DNA from: Physcomitrium patens
Taxonomy: Eukaryota; Streptophyta; Bryopsida; Funariales; Funariaceae
Direction: 5' to 3'
Assembly: GCF_000002425.4 (NCBI RefSeq)
Contig: NC_037260.1
Coordinates: forward strand, 10,651,414-10,715,413
Length of the DNA: 64,000 nucleotides
Part shown: positions 24,746 to 35,412 of the stretch, piece after piece
How the letters are laid out: each line of letters begins with the position of its first letter
Position numbering within the stretch: position 1 is the stretch's first letter
The notes under the pieces: model-generated
Databases searched by the model: none
Told to the model about the DNA's origin: nothing
What the model saw: the letters and a program-made list of their open reading frames with translations, nothing else
Program-made: the position numbers and the translations under genes

Positions 24746-24947
24746 TTCTAGAACCTTCTAGAGATAAGTTTCTAGAACCTTCTAGAAGCAAGTCTCTGGA
24801 ACCTTCTAAAAGCTTCTTAGTTGGTAGAAGATGTTAGGGACATAGTCCTTAGAACCTTCTAGAGATAAGTTTCTAGAACCTTCTAGAAGCAAGTCTCTGG
24901 AACCTTCTAGAAGCTTCTTAGTTGGTAGAAGTTGCTTGAGAAGCTTC
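24746..24947 (+). promoter_or_regulatory. Array of heat-shock elements upstream of the LTR TATA box
   Basis: Alternating TTC and GAA units at the exact spacing bound by heat-shock factor trimers. Perfect four-unit arrays lie at 24770-24787 (TTC-TA-GAA-CC-TTC-TA-GAA), 24871-24888 (same) and 24900-24917 (GAA-CC-TTC-TA-GAA-GC-TTC). Near-perfect arrays lie at 24746-24763 and 24799-24816, and a two-unit site at 24940-24947. They end 11 bp before the TATA box at 24959. Heat-inducible plant promoters have this architecture, so I infer that element transcription was, or is, heat-responsive. Confidence 0.8.
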
Positions 24948-24958
24948 TTAAATAGGAG

Positions 24959-24966
24959 TATATATT
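24959..24966 (+). promoter_or_regulatory. TATA box of the A2 5' LTR
   Basis: TATATATT directly downstream of the heat-shock-element array, the only good TATA motif in the LTR. It would place transcription start near 24990-25000. Confidence 0.65.
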
Positions 24967-25152
24967 GGAATCGAGGTTGAAGAGTTCTTCAGTCTCAACA
25001 ACACATCTCTTGGAGCTCTAGCTCACCTCTCTGGTGTTGTTCTTGTATTCATCTGATTAATCTAGTTCTTGCCAATTCTTCTTGAACTTCTTATTAGATC
25101 TTGAGTCTATATTTCTGTATCTATGACAGTTTGTCGAGACTTCACTCACCTC

Positions 25153-25164
25153 AGATATCAGAGC
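25153..25164 (+). other. Primer-binding site of A2 (initiator Met-tRNA type)
   Basis: AGATATCAGAGC matches the plant initiator Met-tRNA complement at 10 of 12 positions, with nine contiguous matches, 24 bases past the LTR end. Confidence 0.75.
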
Positions 25165-25408
25165 TAGTTTCTTCCTCGTTAGAGTGTGGATTACCCCTCT
25201 GCTTGGAAGTGTACTAGCATTTTAGAGGTTGCGGATTACCCTCCTCTAAAGTGATACTTCTTTTGTTACAATATTGGAGTCTTATTCTTCTTGGAGAGAG
25301 TGGATTACCCCTTTTCTTGAAGCTCTTAAGGCATTTTAGAGGTTGCGGAGTACCCTCCTCTAAACCAATATTGTCTTCTTATAGATTCATTTCTGTCCTT
25401 CTCTTAGA

Positions 25409-26440
25409 ATGGCCGGGGGTCAAGACATTAGTATGATGGAAAGTTCGGAGTCCAAGTTGGATGCTATCATGAATGCCATCGCTACGTTATCGCAAAAAAC
25501 TGCAGAGATTGAAGGAGTCGTGGCAAGGCTTCATAATGATGGAGCATTTGGGATGGCACAATTTAGGTTGCATCAGCCTCAAACTTCTGCACTTGGAGAA
25601 GCAAATTTGCCTCACGTTCGACAAGCACCGCTAGTTCTACAACATAAGGAGCCCCGAGTTAGTCTTCCGGAAAAGTTCGATGGTACGCGTTCCAAGTTTT
25701 GAGGATTCGTCAATCAAATCAGATTGATAATAGTTTTACAGCCCGAACGTTATCCAACGAAGGAGTCACGTGTTGGGCTTGTTGGAACCTTACTAATAGG
25801 ACAAGCTCTATCATGGTTTGCTCCTTTGTTTGAGAAACGATCGCCCATACTAAACAACTTTGAAACCTTTTTGGAGGCGTTTGCGGAAGCATTTGGTGAA
25901 CACGACAAGGTTCGATGGGCTACAATAAAGATCCGATCACTACGACAAGGGATGCGCTCTCCATCAGTCTATACATCGGACTTCAGGCAATTAGCATGCG
26001 ACATCAATTGGGACGAAGAAGCATTGATGAGTCAATTCTATTGGGGTTTAAGGGACGATGTGAAGGATTTACTGTTATCTCTTCTTGATCCACAAACGCT
26101 CAATGAAGCTATTAGCCAAGCTGTGAAGTGCGATAACCGCCTATTCCAACGCCGCCAAGACCAACGTTCAAGACAACATACGATTCGCCACACCGCAACT
26201 ATATCGGCAAGCAGTGTGAATTGACATTCAGAGGTAGAAGACATGCAAATTGATGCGGTACGTGACAAATCCCTTACTTTAGAAGAAAAAAAAGCAGCGT
26301 AGGGAGGAAGGTCTATGCTTGTATTGCGGTGAAGAAGGCCACAAAGTTGGAAACTGCCCCAAGAAGCAAAATCGACGTATTGTCAAGACTAGGGGCACAT
26401 TTGTTCAGGAAAACGAGGATGCCCAGCCACAATAGAAACT
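25409..26440 (+). pseudogene. gag of chromovirus A2 (broken)
   Basis: Gag opens at 25409 (MAGGQDISMMESSESKLD), with a coiled, charged N-terminus and a capsid-like core (FDGTRSKF, RYPTKESRVGLVG, SWFAPLFEK, then FYWGLRDDVKDLLL). It ends in an intact zinc knuckle CLYCGEEGHKVGNC at 26316-26357 (CX2CX4HX4C). TGA at 25700 replaces the Arg codon (CGT) that A1 has in the same place; TGA at 26222 replaces a Ser codon. A further break lies at about 26300. Confidence 0.85.
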
Positions 26441-29400
26441 GTGCGACTGGACAGTGAAATATCGCAACAACAACCAGGTTCCTTTCTTTCCGCTCAACCT
26501 GCCCTTTGTTTTACAATCCCTTTGCTTATTGGCCCTCAGAAACTCAGAACCTTAGCATTATTAGATTCAAGAGCATCTGCTTGTTTCTTAGACAAAGAAT
26601 TTGTGAAGCATCATAAGATCCCTTTAGTACAAAAATCAAAACTTGTTCACGTTGAGGTCATAGATGGGCGACCTTTATTATCTGGTAGTATCACCCATGA
26701 ATCAAAACCTATAGAAGTGACGTTTAAGGGCCATAGTAGTCGTATTATTTTCAATATTATTAGAACCCCATTAAATCCTGTTATTCTTGGTCTTTCCTAG
26801 TTGGAAAAGCATAACCCATCCATAGATTGGAGGTTGCGGAAGATGACCTTTCCCACAAAACCACCCAAGAGCAAGCCTAGTAGAAAACCCCAAATAGAGA
26901 AATCTTTATTTATTGGAGCAAGAGCGTTTATAAGATCGTCCAAGGAAGGCACACCGTTTGTCATTTATGCGGCTCCAACTACCGGGGAGAAGATCTTGAC
27001 AACAAGTATACTTGAGCAATATAAGGATTTTAAAGACATGTTTCAAAAGAATAATGCCGACATGCTACCGGAACATCGACCATATAATTGCACCATAGAC
27101 TTGCAAGAAGGAGCACAACTACCTTTTGGCCCAATCTACAATCTATCGCAGATGGAGTTGGCGGAGTTGCGGAAGTACATCGATGAGAATCTAGCCAAGA
27201 ACTTCATCCGTCATTCAAAATCGTTAGCTGAAGCACCCATCTTATTTGTAAAGAAGAAAGATGGCTCATTGCGGATGTGCGTGGACTATCGAGGCCTCAA
27301 CAAGATAACAAAGAAGAATCTTTACCCGTTATCCTTGATTTCTTGTCTCTTAGAATAACTTGGATGTACAAGAATTTTTACAAAAATTGATCTAAGGGGA
27401 GCTTACAACCTCGTACGAATCAAGGAAGGAGATGAGTGGAAGACATCGTTCCATACAAGGTATGGCCATTTTGAGTATAATGTCATGCCCTTTGGTCTTA
27501 CCAATGCTCCAGCGGTTTTTCAATATATGATGAATGACATTTTTTGAGAGTACCTTGGCGATTTTATTGTCATCTATTTGGATGATATTTTGATATTCTC
27601 TAAAAATGAAGAAGAGCATAAAAAGCACGTTTGTTTGGTCTTGGAGAAACTACACGAGCGAGGACTATATGCCAAGTTGGAGAAGTGTTTATTTCACTAA
27701 ATAGAGATGGAATTTTTGGGATTCGTTGCAACTACGGAAGGCTTGAAGATGGACCCCAAGAAGGTGGAAGCAATCGTGTCCTGAGAGGTTCCGAAGACGG
27801 TGAAAGACGTACAATGTTTTCTTGGCTTTGCCAACTTCTATCGGATCTTCATCAAGAATCACTCTCAAGTTGCTGCTCCTCTCACTCGGTTGACGTGCAA
27901 GGATAAGCTGGAATGGAAACCTCTAGCGGAGAAGGCATTTCAAGACCTAAAAATTGCATTTACTACGGCTCCAATCTTGATACATCCAGACTTTACAAAG
28001 GCCTTTTAATTAGAAATTGATGCTTCGGATTTTGCTTTGGGAGCTGTACTTTTACAAATGGGAGAAGACAAGAAGCTCCATCCAGTTGTATTCTATTCTC
28101 TAAAGTTCTTTGCTGCTGAAATCAATTATGAGATCCACGATAAAAAACTTCTTGCTATAGTGGATTCTTTCCAAGAATGACGTCATTTTCTTGAAGGGGC
28201 TGCACATCGAATGATCATATACACAGATCATAAGAATTTGGAGTATTTCATGTCGGCTCGAGTTCTAAATCAACGTCAAGCTCGATGGATTATGTTGCTA
28301 TCTATGTTCGATTTTATTATCACTTATCGATCTAGAATGCAGCAAGGACTATCTGATGCCTTATCGAGGAGATCGTATCTTGTACCAAAGGTTGGAGAAG
28401 TAGCGTTTGATCAACAATGTATGATATTTTTGAAGCCAGAGCAATTTTGGCTTCGCGCTACTATTGTGCCAATTGATGCTGACTTCTTGAATGAGGTACG
28501 TGCCGCAACCATTAAAGATTCAGTAGCCATTGATATCAAGCAGCATGCCAATGACAACAAGTTCAAGGTGGAGGGAGATCTTTTATACTTTGAGGAGTGG
28601 TTGTATATCCTAAAAGGACCAGCACGACTCCGAGTTCTTCAATCTTGCCACGATTTTCCAGCTACGGGATATTTTGGATTCAAGAAGACCTTGAAGCTTA
28701 TTTCTCGAGATTTTTGGTGGCCCTAAATGTGGAAGGATGTGAAAGATTTTATCCTCTCGTGTGACATGTGTTCAAGATCCAAGAATCCTCGACATCGCCC
28801 TTATAGACTCCTACAGCCATTGCTAATTCCACGTTGATTATGGTCTTCAGTTTCCATGGACTTCATCACGGACCTGCTATCATTGAACTCATTTGATAGC
28901 ATCTTTGTCGTGGTAGATCGGCTTACAAAGATGGCGCACTTTGTTCCTTGCAAGAAGACATCGTCCAATGAAGTCATAGCAAGGCTCTTTCTCGATAATG
29001 TGTATCGATATCATGGACTACCAGATGATATCGTATCAGATCAAGGAACCCAGTTCGTATCAAAGTTTTGGAGATCTCTCTTTGAGATACTGAAGGTGGA
29101 TATCAAGCTTTCTTCGGCTTTTCATCCTCAAACTAACGGCCAAATGGAATGCGTAAACCAAGTCTTGGAACAATACTTATGATGCAGCATCAACTATCAG
29201 CAAGACGATTGGACCACATATCTGTCACTAGCTGAGTTTGCATATAACAACACCTTCCATGCATCGACTCAATACACACCATTCTTTTCCAACTATGAGT
29301 ATCATCTGAAGCTTGATTTATTGAGTCCGTCAACAAATAACAATCCAACAGGTGAAAGATTTGCGAAACAACTATCAGAGCTTCAAAATACGTTGAAGCT

Positions 29401-29914
29401 TCAATTACAATCCGCTCAAGAATCCTACAAGGCGTCTGTAGATAGATTTCGGAATCAAGCACCTACTTTCAAAATTGGAGATAAAGCATGGCTTCTTTGA
29501 CGGAATATCAAGACCAAGCGACCATGTGATAAGTTGGACTATCGAAGATTGGGACCATTTATCATCCAGAAGCAAATCAATCCAATGGCGTATCATCTGG
29601 AATTACCGGCTTCTATGAATGTACATCCAGTTTTTCATGTTTCTCTGTTAGAGCCTTATCGAGAGTCGTCTTTTTCTGGAAGAGTACAATGTCCATCACC
29701 TAGTATTGAGATCGAGAACCATGAAGAATACGAGGTTGAAAAGGTACTGGATTCACGGCGAAGGTGGGGCAAGTTGGAATAACTTCTTCATTGCTACGGC
29801 TATGACATTAATGAGCAAACGTGAGAGCCAACTGAAAATCTTACCAATGCGCCACAAAAGGTACAGGAGTTTCATCAACAACATCCTCATAAACCTAAGT
29901 CAGTTCGACGATAG
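26441..29914 (+). pseudogene. pol of chromovirus A2: protease, RT, RNase H, integrase, chromodomain (broken)
   Basis: Protease with DSRA at 26564-26575 (DSGA expected). Reverse transcriptase with [18 protein letters not shown] near 27250-27305 and an intact YLDD box at 27575-27586. RNase H at about 27960-28310, including YTDHKNLEYF. Integrase with SCDMCSRSKNP, catalytic Asp codons at 28859 and 29039 and Glu at 29147, the last two separated by 35 residues (DD35E). A C-terminal chromodomain at about 29722-29870 starts [19 protein letters not shown], which in this clade directs integration to marked chromatin. Stops at 26798, 27356, 27546, 28008, 28180, 28724, 29180 and in the chromodomain inactivate it. 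Confidence 0.93.
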
Positions 29915-30045
29915 CTTCCTTCTTAAGCTTGCTCACCCAAGAATATAAGAAAGGGAGAGAGCACCACCAAAATTCACAGTTGATGTAGTTATTTTCTCCA
30001 AGATAAAGTAGAATTTTTTCAGTAGCCATAGTTTGGTCTTCTAAT

Positions 30046-30399
30046 ATGGATAGCCAAGAAATAGATACTATGCCAGTCAGATTATCTCAACCGACTAGCT
30101 CACATAGGCGACCCCAAGATGAAGAACTGCCTATACCACGACGACGATGGAGGATACTGAGTAACCGATCACTTGTGATTGTATTTGAGTTCGAGCTTGC
30201 TTATGATAGTCAGCCAGAAGGCGTGTTTGTAGGACAATTTTATAATGAGGACACGGAAGTTCTTGCTTGGTCACAAGTTGAAGGAGTGGACCACGACCAT
30301 TGGCTTCAAGGGCCGATGAACCACTTGCCTCGTGAACAACAATTGGAGTTCACAGCAGATGTTATGCGACAGATCTTCATTTTCTTGCGTTGGTACTGA
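30046..30399 (+). CDS. Extra intact ORF of chromovirus A2, unknown function
   Basis: A 117-codon frame from MDSQEIDTMPVRLSQPTSS to FIFLRWY, beginning 131 bp after the pol stop and ending 47 bp before the 3' LTR. It is the only element frame of this size in A2 without a stop. A1 carries the same frame, same length and no gaps, with two stops. The protein is acidic overall with an Arg-rich patch (PRRRWRILSNR) at about residues 31-41. No transmembrane segment or known domain is visible, so it does not look like an envelope protein. It could be expressed from a spliced RNA or be antisense- or host-derived; function unknown. Confidence 0.6.
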   Translation: MDSQEIDTMPVRLSQPTSSHRRPQDEELPIPRRRWRILSNRSLVIVFEFELAYDSQPEGVFVGQFYNEDTEVLAWSQVEGVDHDHWLQGPMNHLPREQQLEFTADVMRQIFIFLRWY

Positions 30400-30446
30400 T
30401 CAACAACATTGCTTCTCAGAGAACTCGAAGCTAAAGGAGGACGTGA

Positions 30447-30836
30447 TGTTAGGGACATAAACCTTAGAACCTTCTAGAGACAAGTTTCTAGAACCTTCTA
30501 GAAGCAAGTCTTTGGAACCTTCTAGAAGCTTCTTAGTTGGTAGAAGATATTAGGGACATAGTCCTTAGAACCTTCTAGAGATATGTTTCTAGAACCTTCT
30601 AGAAAAGTCTCTGGAACCTTCTAGAAGCTTCCTAGTTGATAGAAGTTGCTTGAGAAGCTTCTTAAATAGAAGTATATATTGGAATCAAGGCTGAAGAGTT
30701 CTTCAGTCTCGACAGCACATCTCTTGGAGCTCTAGCTCACCTCTCTGGTGTTGTTCTCATCTGGTTAATCTAGTTCTTACCAGTTCTTCTTGAACTTCTT
30801 ATTAGATCTCGAGTCTGTATTTCTGTGTCCGTGACA
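30447..30836 (+). repeat. 3' LTR of chromovirus A2
   Basis: A 390-bp LTR with the same tandem U3 duplication as the 5' LTR (second unit near 30550, ATTAGGGACATAG). It has visible point differences and small deletions relative to the 5' LTR, so the insertion is not recent. Confidence 0.92.
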
Positions 30837-30859
30837 GGTTTTTCTACTATTGTATTATA

Positions 30860-32375
30860 TGTATTCTTGCATGAAAATGCATCGAATATTTAGCTATGGA
30901 AGGTAAGTAGAAATGCAACAACAATTTTATCAAGTCTAGTAGAGTCTTAAATAAACTTTAAGTAATCTTTAATAACTCTAATTAAACTTTGACCAATCCA
31001 AAATAAATTCAAAAGAAGTTACAAAAAAAACACAAAGAAGTCATAAATTAATTTCAAAAGAAAATAACAAAGAAATCTTAAAGAAATAATAAAGAATTTT
31101 AATAAAATATTAAAAGTAAAAATCTTAAATAAATCCTAAAGAAGCCTTAATCAAATCGTAATTCAATCATAATTTAATCTTAATCAAATCCTAGGACAAA
31201 TCCTAATAAAATCCTAAATCCCAAATAAACACTAATAAAATTTTAGTAAAATTTTAATCAAATCTTAATTAAAATTTTAGTCAAATCTTAACGAAATCCT
31301 AGTCAAATCTTAATCAAACCTAGGCAAAATCCTAAAATCTAATTAAATCCTAGATCTTAAATCAACTCTTATCAATCTTTAATTAATTCCTAAATCTTAA
31401 ACAACTCTTAATAATCATGTAGCAAATTAAAAATTCAATAACTAATGATTGAATTATTGATTTTGACTCAAAATTTTTAAATCTTGTAATAATTAAGTAA
31501 AAAATAAGCACAAAAAATTTGAAAAAGATTGCATATACCAATTACAAGAAAAGCTTCCAAAACCTATCGATTGTTGGCCACCTTCCTTCTTTGATTTAAA
31601 TATTGATCTTTCAACAAAGATTTTTACTTGTTGAATTATTTAATTGCTTTATAATTTAGATTATATGTATATATTCAAGTCTAAATTGCTCTCACCAATT
31701 TTTGCTTGAATTAAACTAGTACATATTGTTAGATTGTGAAATCTTTCACTAATTATGAATCTCAATTATTATAGTCTATAACCCATAAAAACACTCATAT
31801 GCTTCAATCTAATTGCTTAATTGACCTCAAAAGTTTTCACATACGTTCACAACAGAGACAAAAATAGATTTTATAATTTTTATTTGTAAATAAATTACAA
31901 AATTCATAAAATCACAGAATTTTTAATCTTGTTTATATTTCTCAAAATCTAAATCGGCCAAAGAAATATTTAATTTTGAAAATCCCTCAAAATCTCAATA
32001 TTAATTCAGATGACATAAAAACAATACTTAAAAATCTCTCCTCAATTCTCTCTTTAAATTCTATTCTTTAGTTTGTAAATGAACCTTAGAATTGCCATAG
32101 GTATAGGATTTTATGCCTCAAGATCTGATTTTGGCCCAGATTGATAACCAGTCCTCTCTAAGTATCAATTTTTAGTAATTTGAGGTAAATTTTTTAAACA
32201 TGCCAATATTAATTTCTTATCTTATTTACTTTGATTTTGCTCATTTATGCTTCTATGAAGTAAATAGAAGTCCCTTCTATAAAAGACAATATAGAGACTA
32301 ATTTTTTTACTACTTTCTTATAATTTATTATTATTTTTGTATTATATCTTTCTACTAGGTTCTTTTATAATAACA
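30860..32375 (-). repeat. TG...CA non-coding repeat, copy 2 (inverted)
   Basis: Reads as the reverse complement of the repeat at 33539-35225. Shared blocks are TCTTGCATGAAAATGCAT (30864), the AATCCTAA-rich section (31130-31400), AAATTTGAAAAAGATTGC (about 31518), GATTTAAATATTGATCTT (about 31593), and CTTAGAATTGCCATAGGTAT (about 32085). No coding capacity. The far boundary near 32375 is approximate. Confidence 0.65.
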
Positions 32376-32571
32376 TTCATATTTTTATTTTTCACCATAT
32401 ATCATGACATGACTCCATGATTATCTTATTTTTTATTTGTACTAATTTATATTGATAAGCATATCATAGGAATAAAGTCAAATTGATGGTTGCTATGATT
32501 CTTTTATTTGTAGATATGTTGAACCTATAGTGATTTAAAGGTAATTATCAAAGAATTATAAAGTTGGATAG

Positions 32572-33111
32572 TATCAAGGACATGAATCTCAAAGAAAGAA
32601 AATCATCAATACACTCTTTTGTCATTGAAAAGAACTAAAAAGTCATTTAATGATGATATAATATTAAATTAGAATGGCCATTGCCAAAAACAAGAAAACT
32701 AGAAAGACTTGAAACAAGACTAAAGACTAGAAAAGTACTAACAAGAATGAAGAAGGCTGCACTCTTATCTTCATATATATTCTTAACTAGGAGCTACATG
32801 TCGATTTCCTATAAAACCTCCAAAACGTGTTGACTTTCCAAGATACATATCTAAACTTGCAATGTAAGTTTTTTATATGTGTGCCACATAGTTAGCTTGT
32901 TTTGTAAGCTTTCAATACATAGTTAACTTATTGACTAAATTTCTAACCTATCAATCAACTACAAACACATGTAAAGTCAAAGCAGCGTCTATTAAGCTTC
33001 TAAGAAGTTTTTCTAGAATGACTTCTGAAATTAAATTACTTTTATCTACTAGTACCTACTTCTATCTAATCATATAGGTATTTTTTAAAGAACCTATGTA
33101 CATCCGTGACA
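32572..33111 (-). repeat. 3' LTR of B1
   Basis: On the plus strand it runs from TATCAAGGACATGAATCTC to CATCCGTGACA. In element orientation it begins TGTCACGGATGTACATAGG. It pairs with 40179-40719 and with the B2 LTRs. Confidence 0.85.
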
Positions 33112-33538
33112 TTATTCCTCATTCTACGGACAAGTTCTATGAGGAGCAGTCTTCATATGTTGAAAAAATCTAAGATGCGTCAAATTATATTTGCCACATA
33201 CTCTGATCTTTGTTCTCTTAAAAGATAGTTGATAGGTCGTCTAAGCCATTGATAGTCTTTCATATTAGAGTGAGAAGACCACCCTATTATTTAACCATTA
33301 TTGAGGCCTTTATAACTTCCTTCAAATAAAATATTTAGAATACTATCAGGAGTTGTTCCTACCTCTAATAAAATCACCAAACATTGGGAGTCTCTTCTAA
33401 GATCATGATACCAAATAAATTGTATCTTGCTATTTATTTGATGAAGGGCATGTTATTTTTGACGATCTTTATCTTTATTTTGTCATCTTGAAGGTTGTTA
33501 GAATCATAATATCTCATCCGATAAGTCCACAATCGTAA

Positions 33539-35225
33539 TGTAACACAACTAATAGGTAAAAAAAGTGAAGAAATTATTATATAATAAAAGATCTTACTTC
33601 AAATATTATAGTATATTATCTTAGAAAATAGAAAATAATCTAAGAGAAAATAAAGATAAAATTATATATGCTACTTTTTTACAAAGTAGGCTTCTACTTA
33701 CTTTATAAGGCCATAAATAAGGCAAAACAAGATAGATTGAAAAAATAAAGAATATGAGCATATATAGGAGAAATTTAGGAATTAATTTTAGCAAAAATTA
33801 ACTTAAAAAGACAAAATTTGATATGTAGAGAAGAAATTACTAATGTAAGTTGAAATCAAATATTGAGGCACAAAATTACGCATCTATAGCAACTCTGAGG
33901 TTCTTTTAAAAATCAAAGCATGGGATTTGAGAGCAAACTTAATAGAATTTCTTTAAACATTAAATTTAAGTGATTTGAATGTATAATGATTTTATAAGAG
34001 CTTTGCAAAGTCATAGTTATTTTAGGTAATTTTGACATTTGTAAAATAAAAAAATATTATATTTTTGAATATTTTGTGAATTTAGTAGTAGATATATATT
34101 TCAAATTTTAAGGACTTATGTGGTTAGATGTCAAGATTATAAATTTTAATTTTAAGCTTGATCAAATAATTAAATTAAAGATTTTTATTAATTGGATTGA
34201 AGTAAAATTTATATATCAAGATAATAGACTTAATTTCCTATAGATAAGTGAAATTTGAGAACAATTAAACTATTTAAAAATGAGATATTGGCATTGGAAG
34301 TTCAATATTTAGATTGGAGTAGGAAGTCAGCCAATCTCTAAGCGGATTTTAGGATTTTTCTTCTATTTGATAAGTGCGATTATCTTCAAATTTTGTGTGT
34401 TTGTTGCTAACTTAGTTTTTGAAAAGTATACAAAAATTTAAGGAAGAAATATGGTTTAAATGATAGATATTGAGGTTCTAAATTGTGCTAGGATTATGTT
34501 GAGTTGGTTAGGTTTTGGTTAGAATATGGTTTATAATTAGGATTGGATTAGGATTTAGAATTTAGTTAGAATTTGGTTATGGTTAAGGATTGGACTAGGA
34601 TTTAGATTTTGAGTTAGGATTTGGTTGAGGTTTAGAATTTAGGATTTTTTTAGGATTTAGGATTAAAGATTTAGGATTTGCTTAGGATTTAGGTAAGGTT
34701 TGATTAAGATTTAGAATAGATTAGGATTTAGGATTTGAATTAGGATTTTTTTACGATTTAGGATTTAAGATTTACTTAGGATTTAAAATCTGCTTAGAAT
34801 TTGATTAAGGTTTTATTAAAATTTAAGATTAAATTAGGATTTAAGATTTGATTTAGGATTTGTTTAGAGTCTAGGATTTAGCATAGAATTTGATTGAATT
34901 CCATTAAGATTTCAAAAAATATTATGTTAGGACTTGATTGAAATTTATTTGAGATATTTTTGTGATTATTCTAATATTGCTTTAGGATTTTTTAAGGATT
35001 CTTTTAAGGTTCATTGTAGATTTCTTTTGAATTCCTTTAAGATTTCTTATTCCTTCTTTTGTAACATCTTTAAGGTTTCTTTTGAATTTGATTAAAGATT
35101 GATTAGTATTATTAAGAATTAATTAGGATTTATTTAGTATTCTATTAGAGTCATGATTTTGTTGTTGCAATTTCCATTCTACTTTCCACAACTAAGTACT
35201 TAATGCATTCTCAAGCAAGACTTTA
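33539..35225 (+). repeat. TG...TA non-coding repeat, copy 3, nested in B1
   Basis: A 1687-bp insertion beginning TGTAACACAACTAATAGG and ending AAGCAAGACTTTA, flanked by a perfect CGTAA duplication (33534-33538 and 35226-35230). The homologous site in B2 (about 51090-51110) is uninterrupted, which confirms the insertion. The central part (34480-34900) is a degenerate run of TTAGGATTT-like units. It has no ORF, so it looks like a solo LTR or a non-autonomous LTR element whose final CA has become TA. Confidence 0.75.
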
Positions 35226-35412
35226 CGTAATATGACATTTCAAATGTAAGCTCTTGAGTTGAATTTGTTAGTTGTTGATTTTCCATCTCCCTAGTATCAC
35301 AAATACACAAAAGCTATAAAAAAAGATAGAATATAGAATGTTATCTTCTTTTAATCTTGTTTCTTTTATTGCAAAGATTTGCAATTCTTCATCTTAATTT
35401 TGATGGATATTG

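Larger units (their letters stand above)
24707..25128 (+). repeat. 5' LTR of chromovirus A2
   Basis: A 422-bp LTR from TGTTAGGGAC to ATGACA. U3 contains a tandem duplication whose second unit starts at about 24832 with TGTTAGGGAC, so the LTR start is repeated inside the LTR. Each unit is packed with TTCTAGAA and AGAAGCTTC motifs. A TATA box (TATATATT, 24959-24966) follows, then a leader rich in CT. Confidence 0.93.
24707..30836 (+). mobile_element. Full-length Ty3/gypsy chromovirus, family A, copy A2 (inactivated)
   Basis: A plus-strand LTR retrotransposon of 6130 bp with 5' LTR 24707-25128, primer site 25153-25164, gag from 25409, pol to the stop at 29914, an extra ORF at 30046-30399, a polypurine tract at about 30430-30446 and 3' LTR 30447-30836. 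The target duplication is perfect: GGTTT at 24702-24706 and 30837-30841. Gag and pol carry many stops (among them those at 25700, 26222, 26798, 28008 and 28724), so the copy is dead. It has inserted at or next to the inverted TG...CA repeat that follows. It is the same family as A1 in the opposite orientation. Confidence 0.96.

Noticed and set aside
34480..34900. Interstitial telomere repeat
   Set aside because: Units are TTAGGATT-like and irregular, not TTTAGGG, and they lie inside a mobile repeat present elsewhere in the window.
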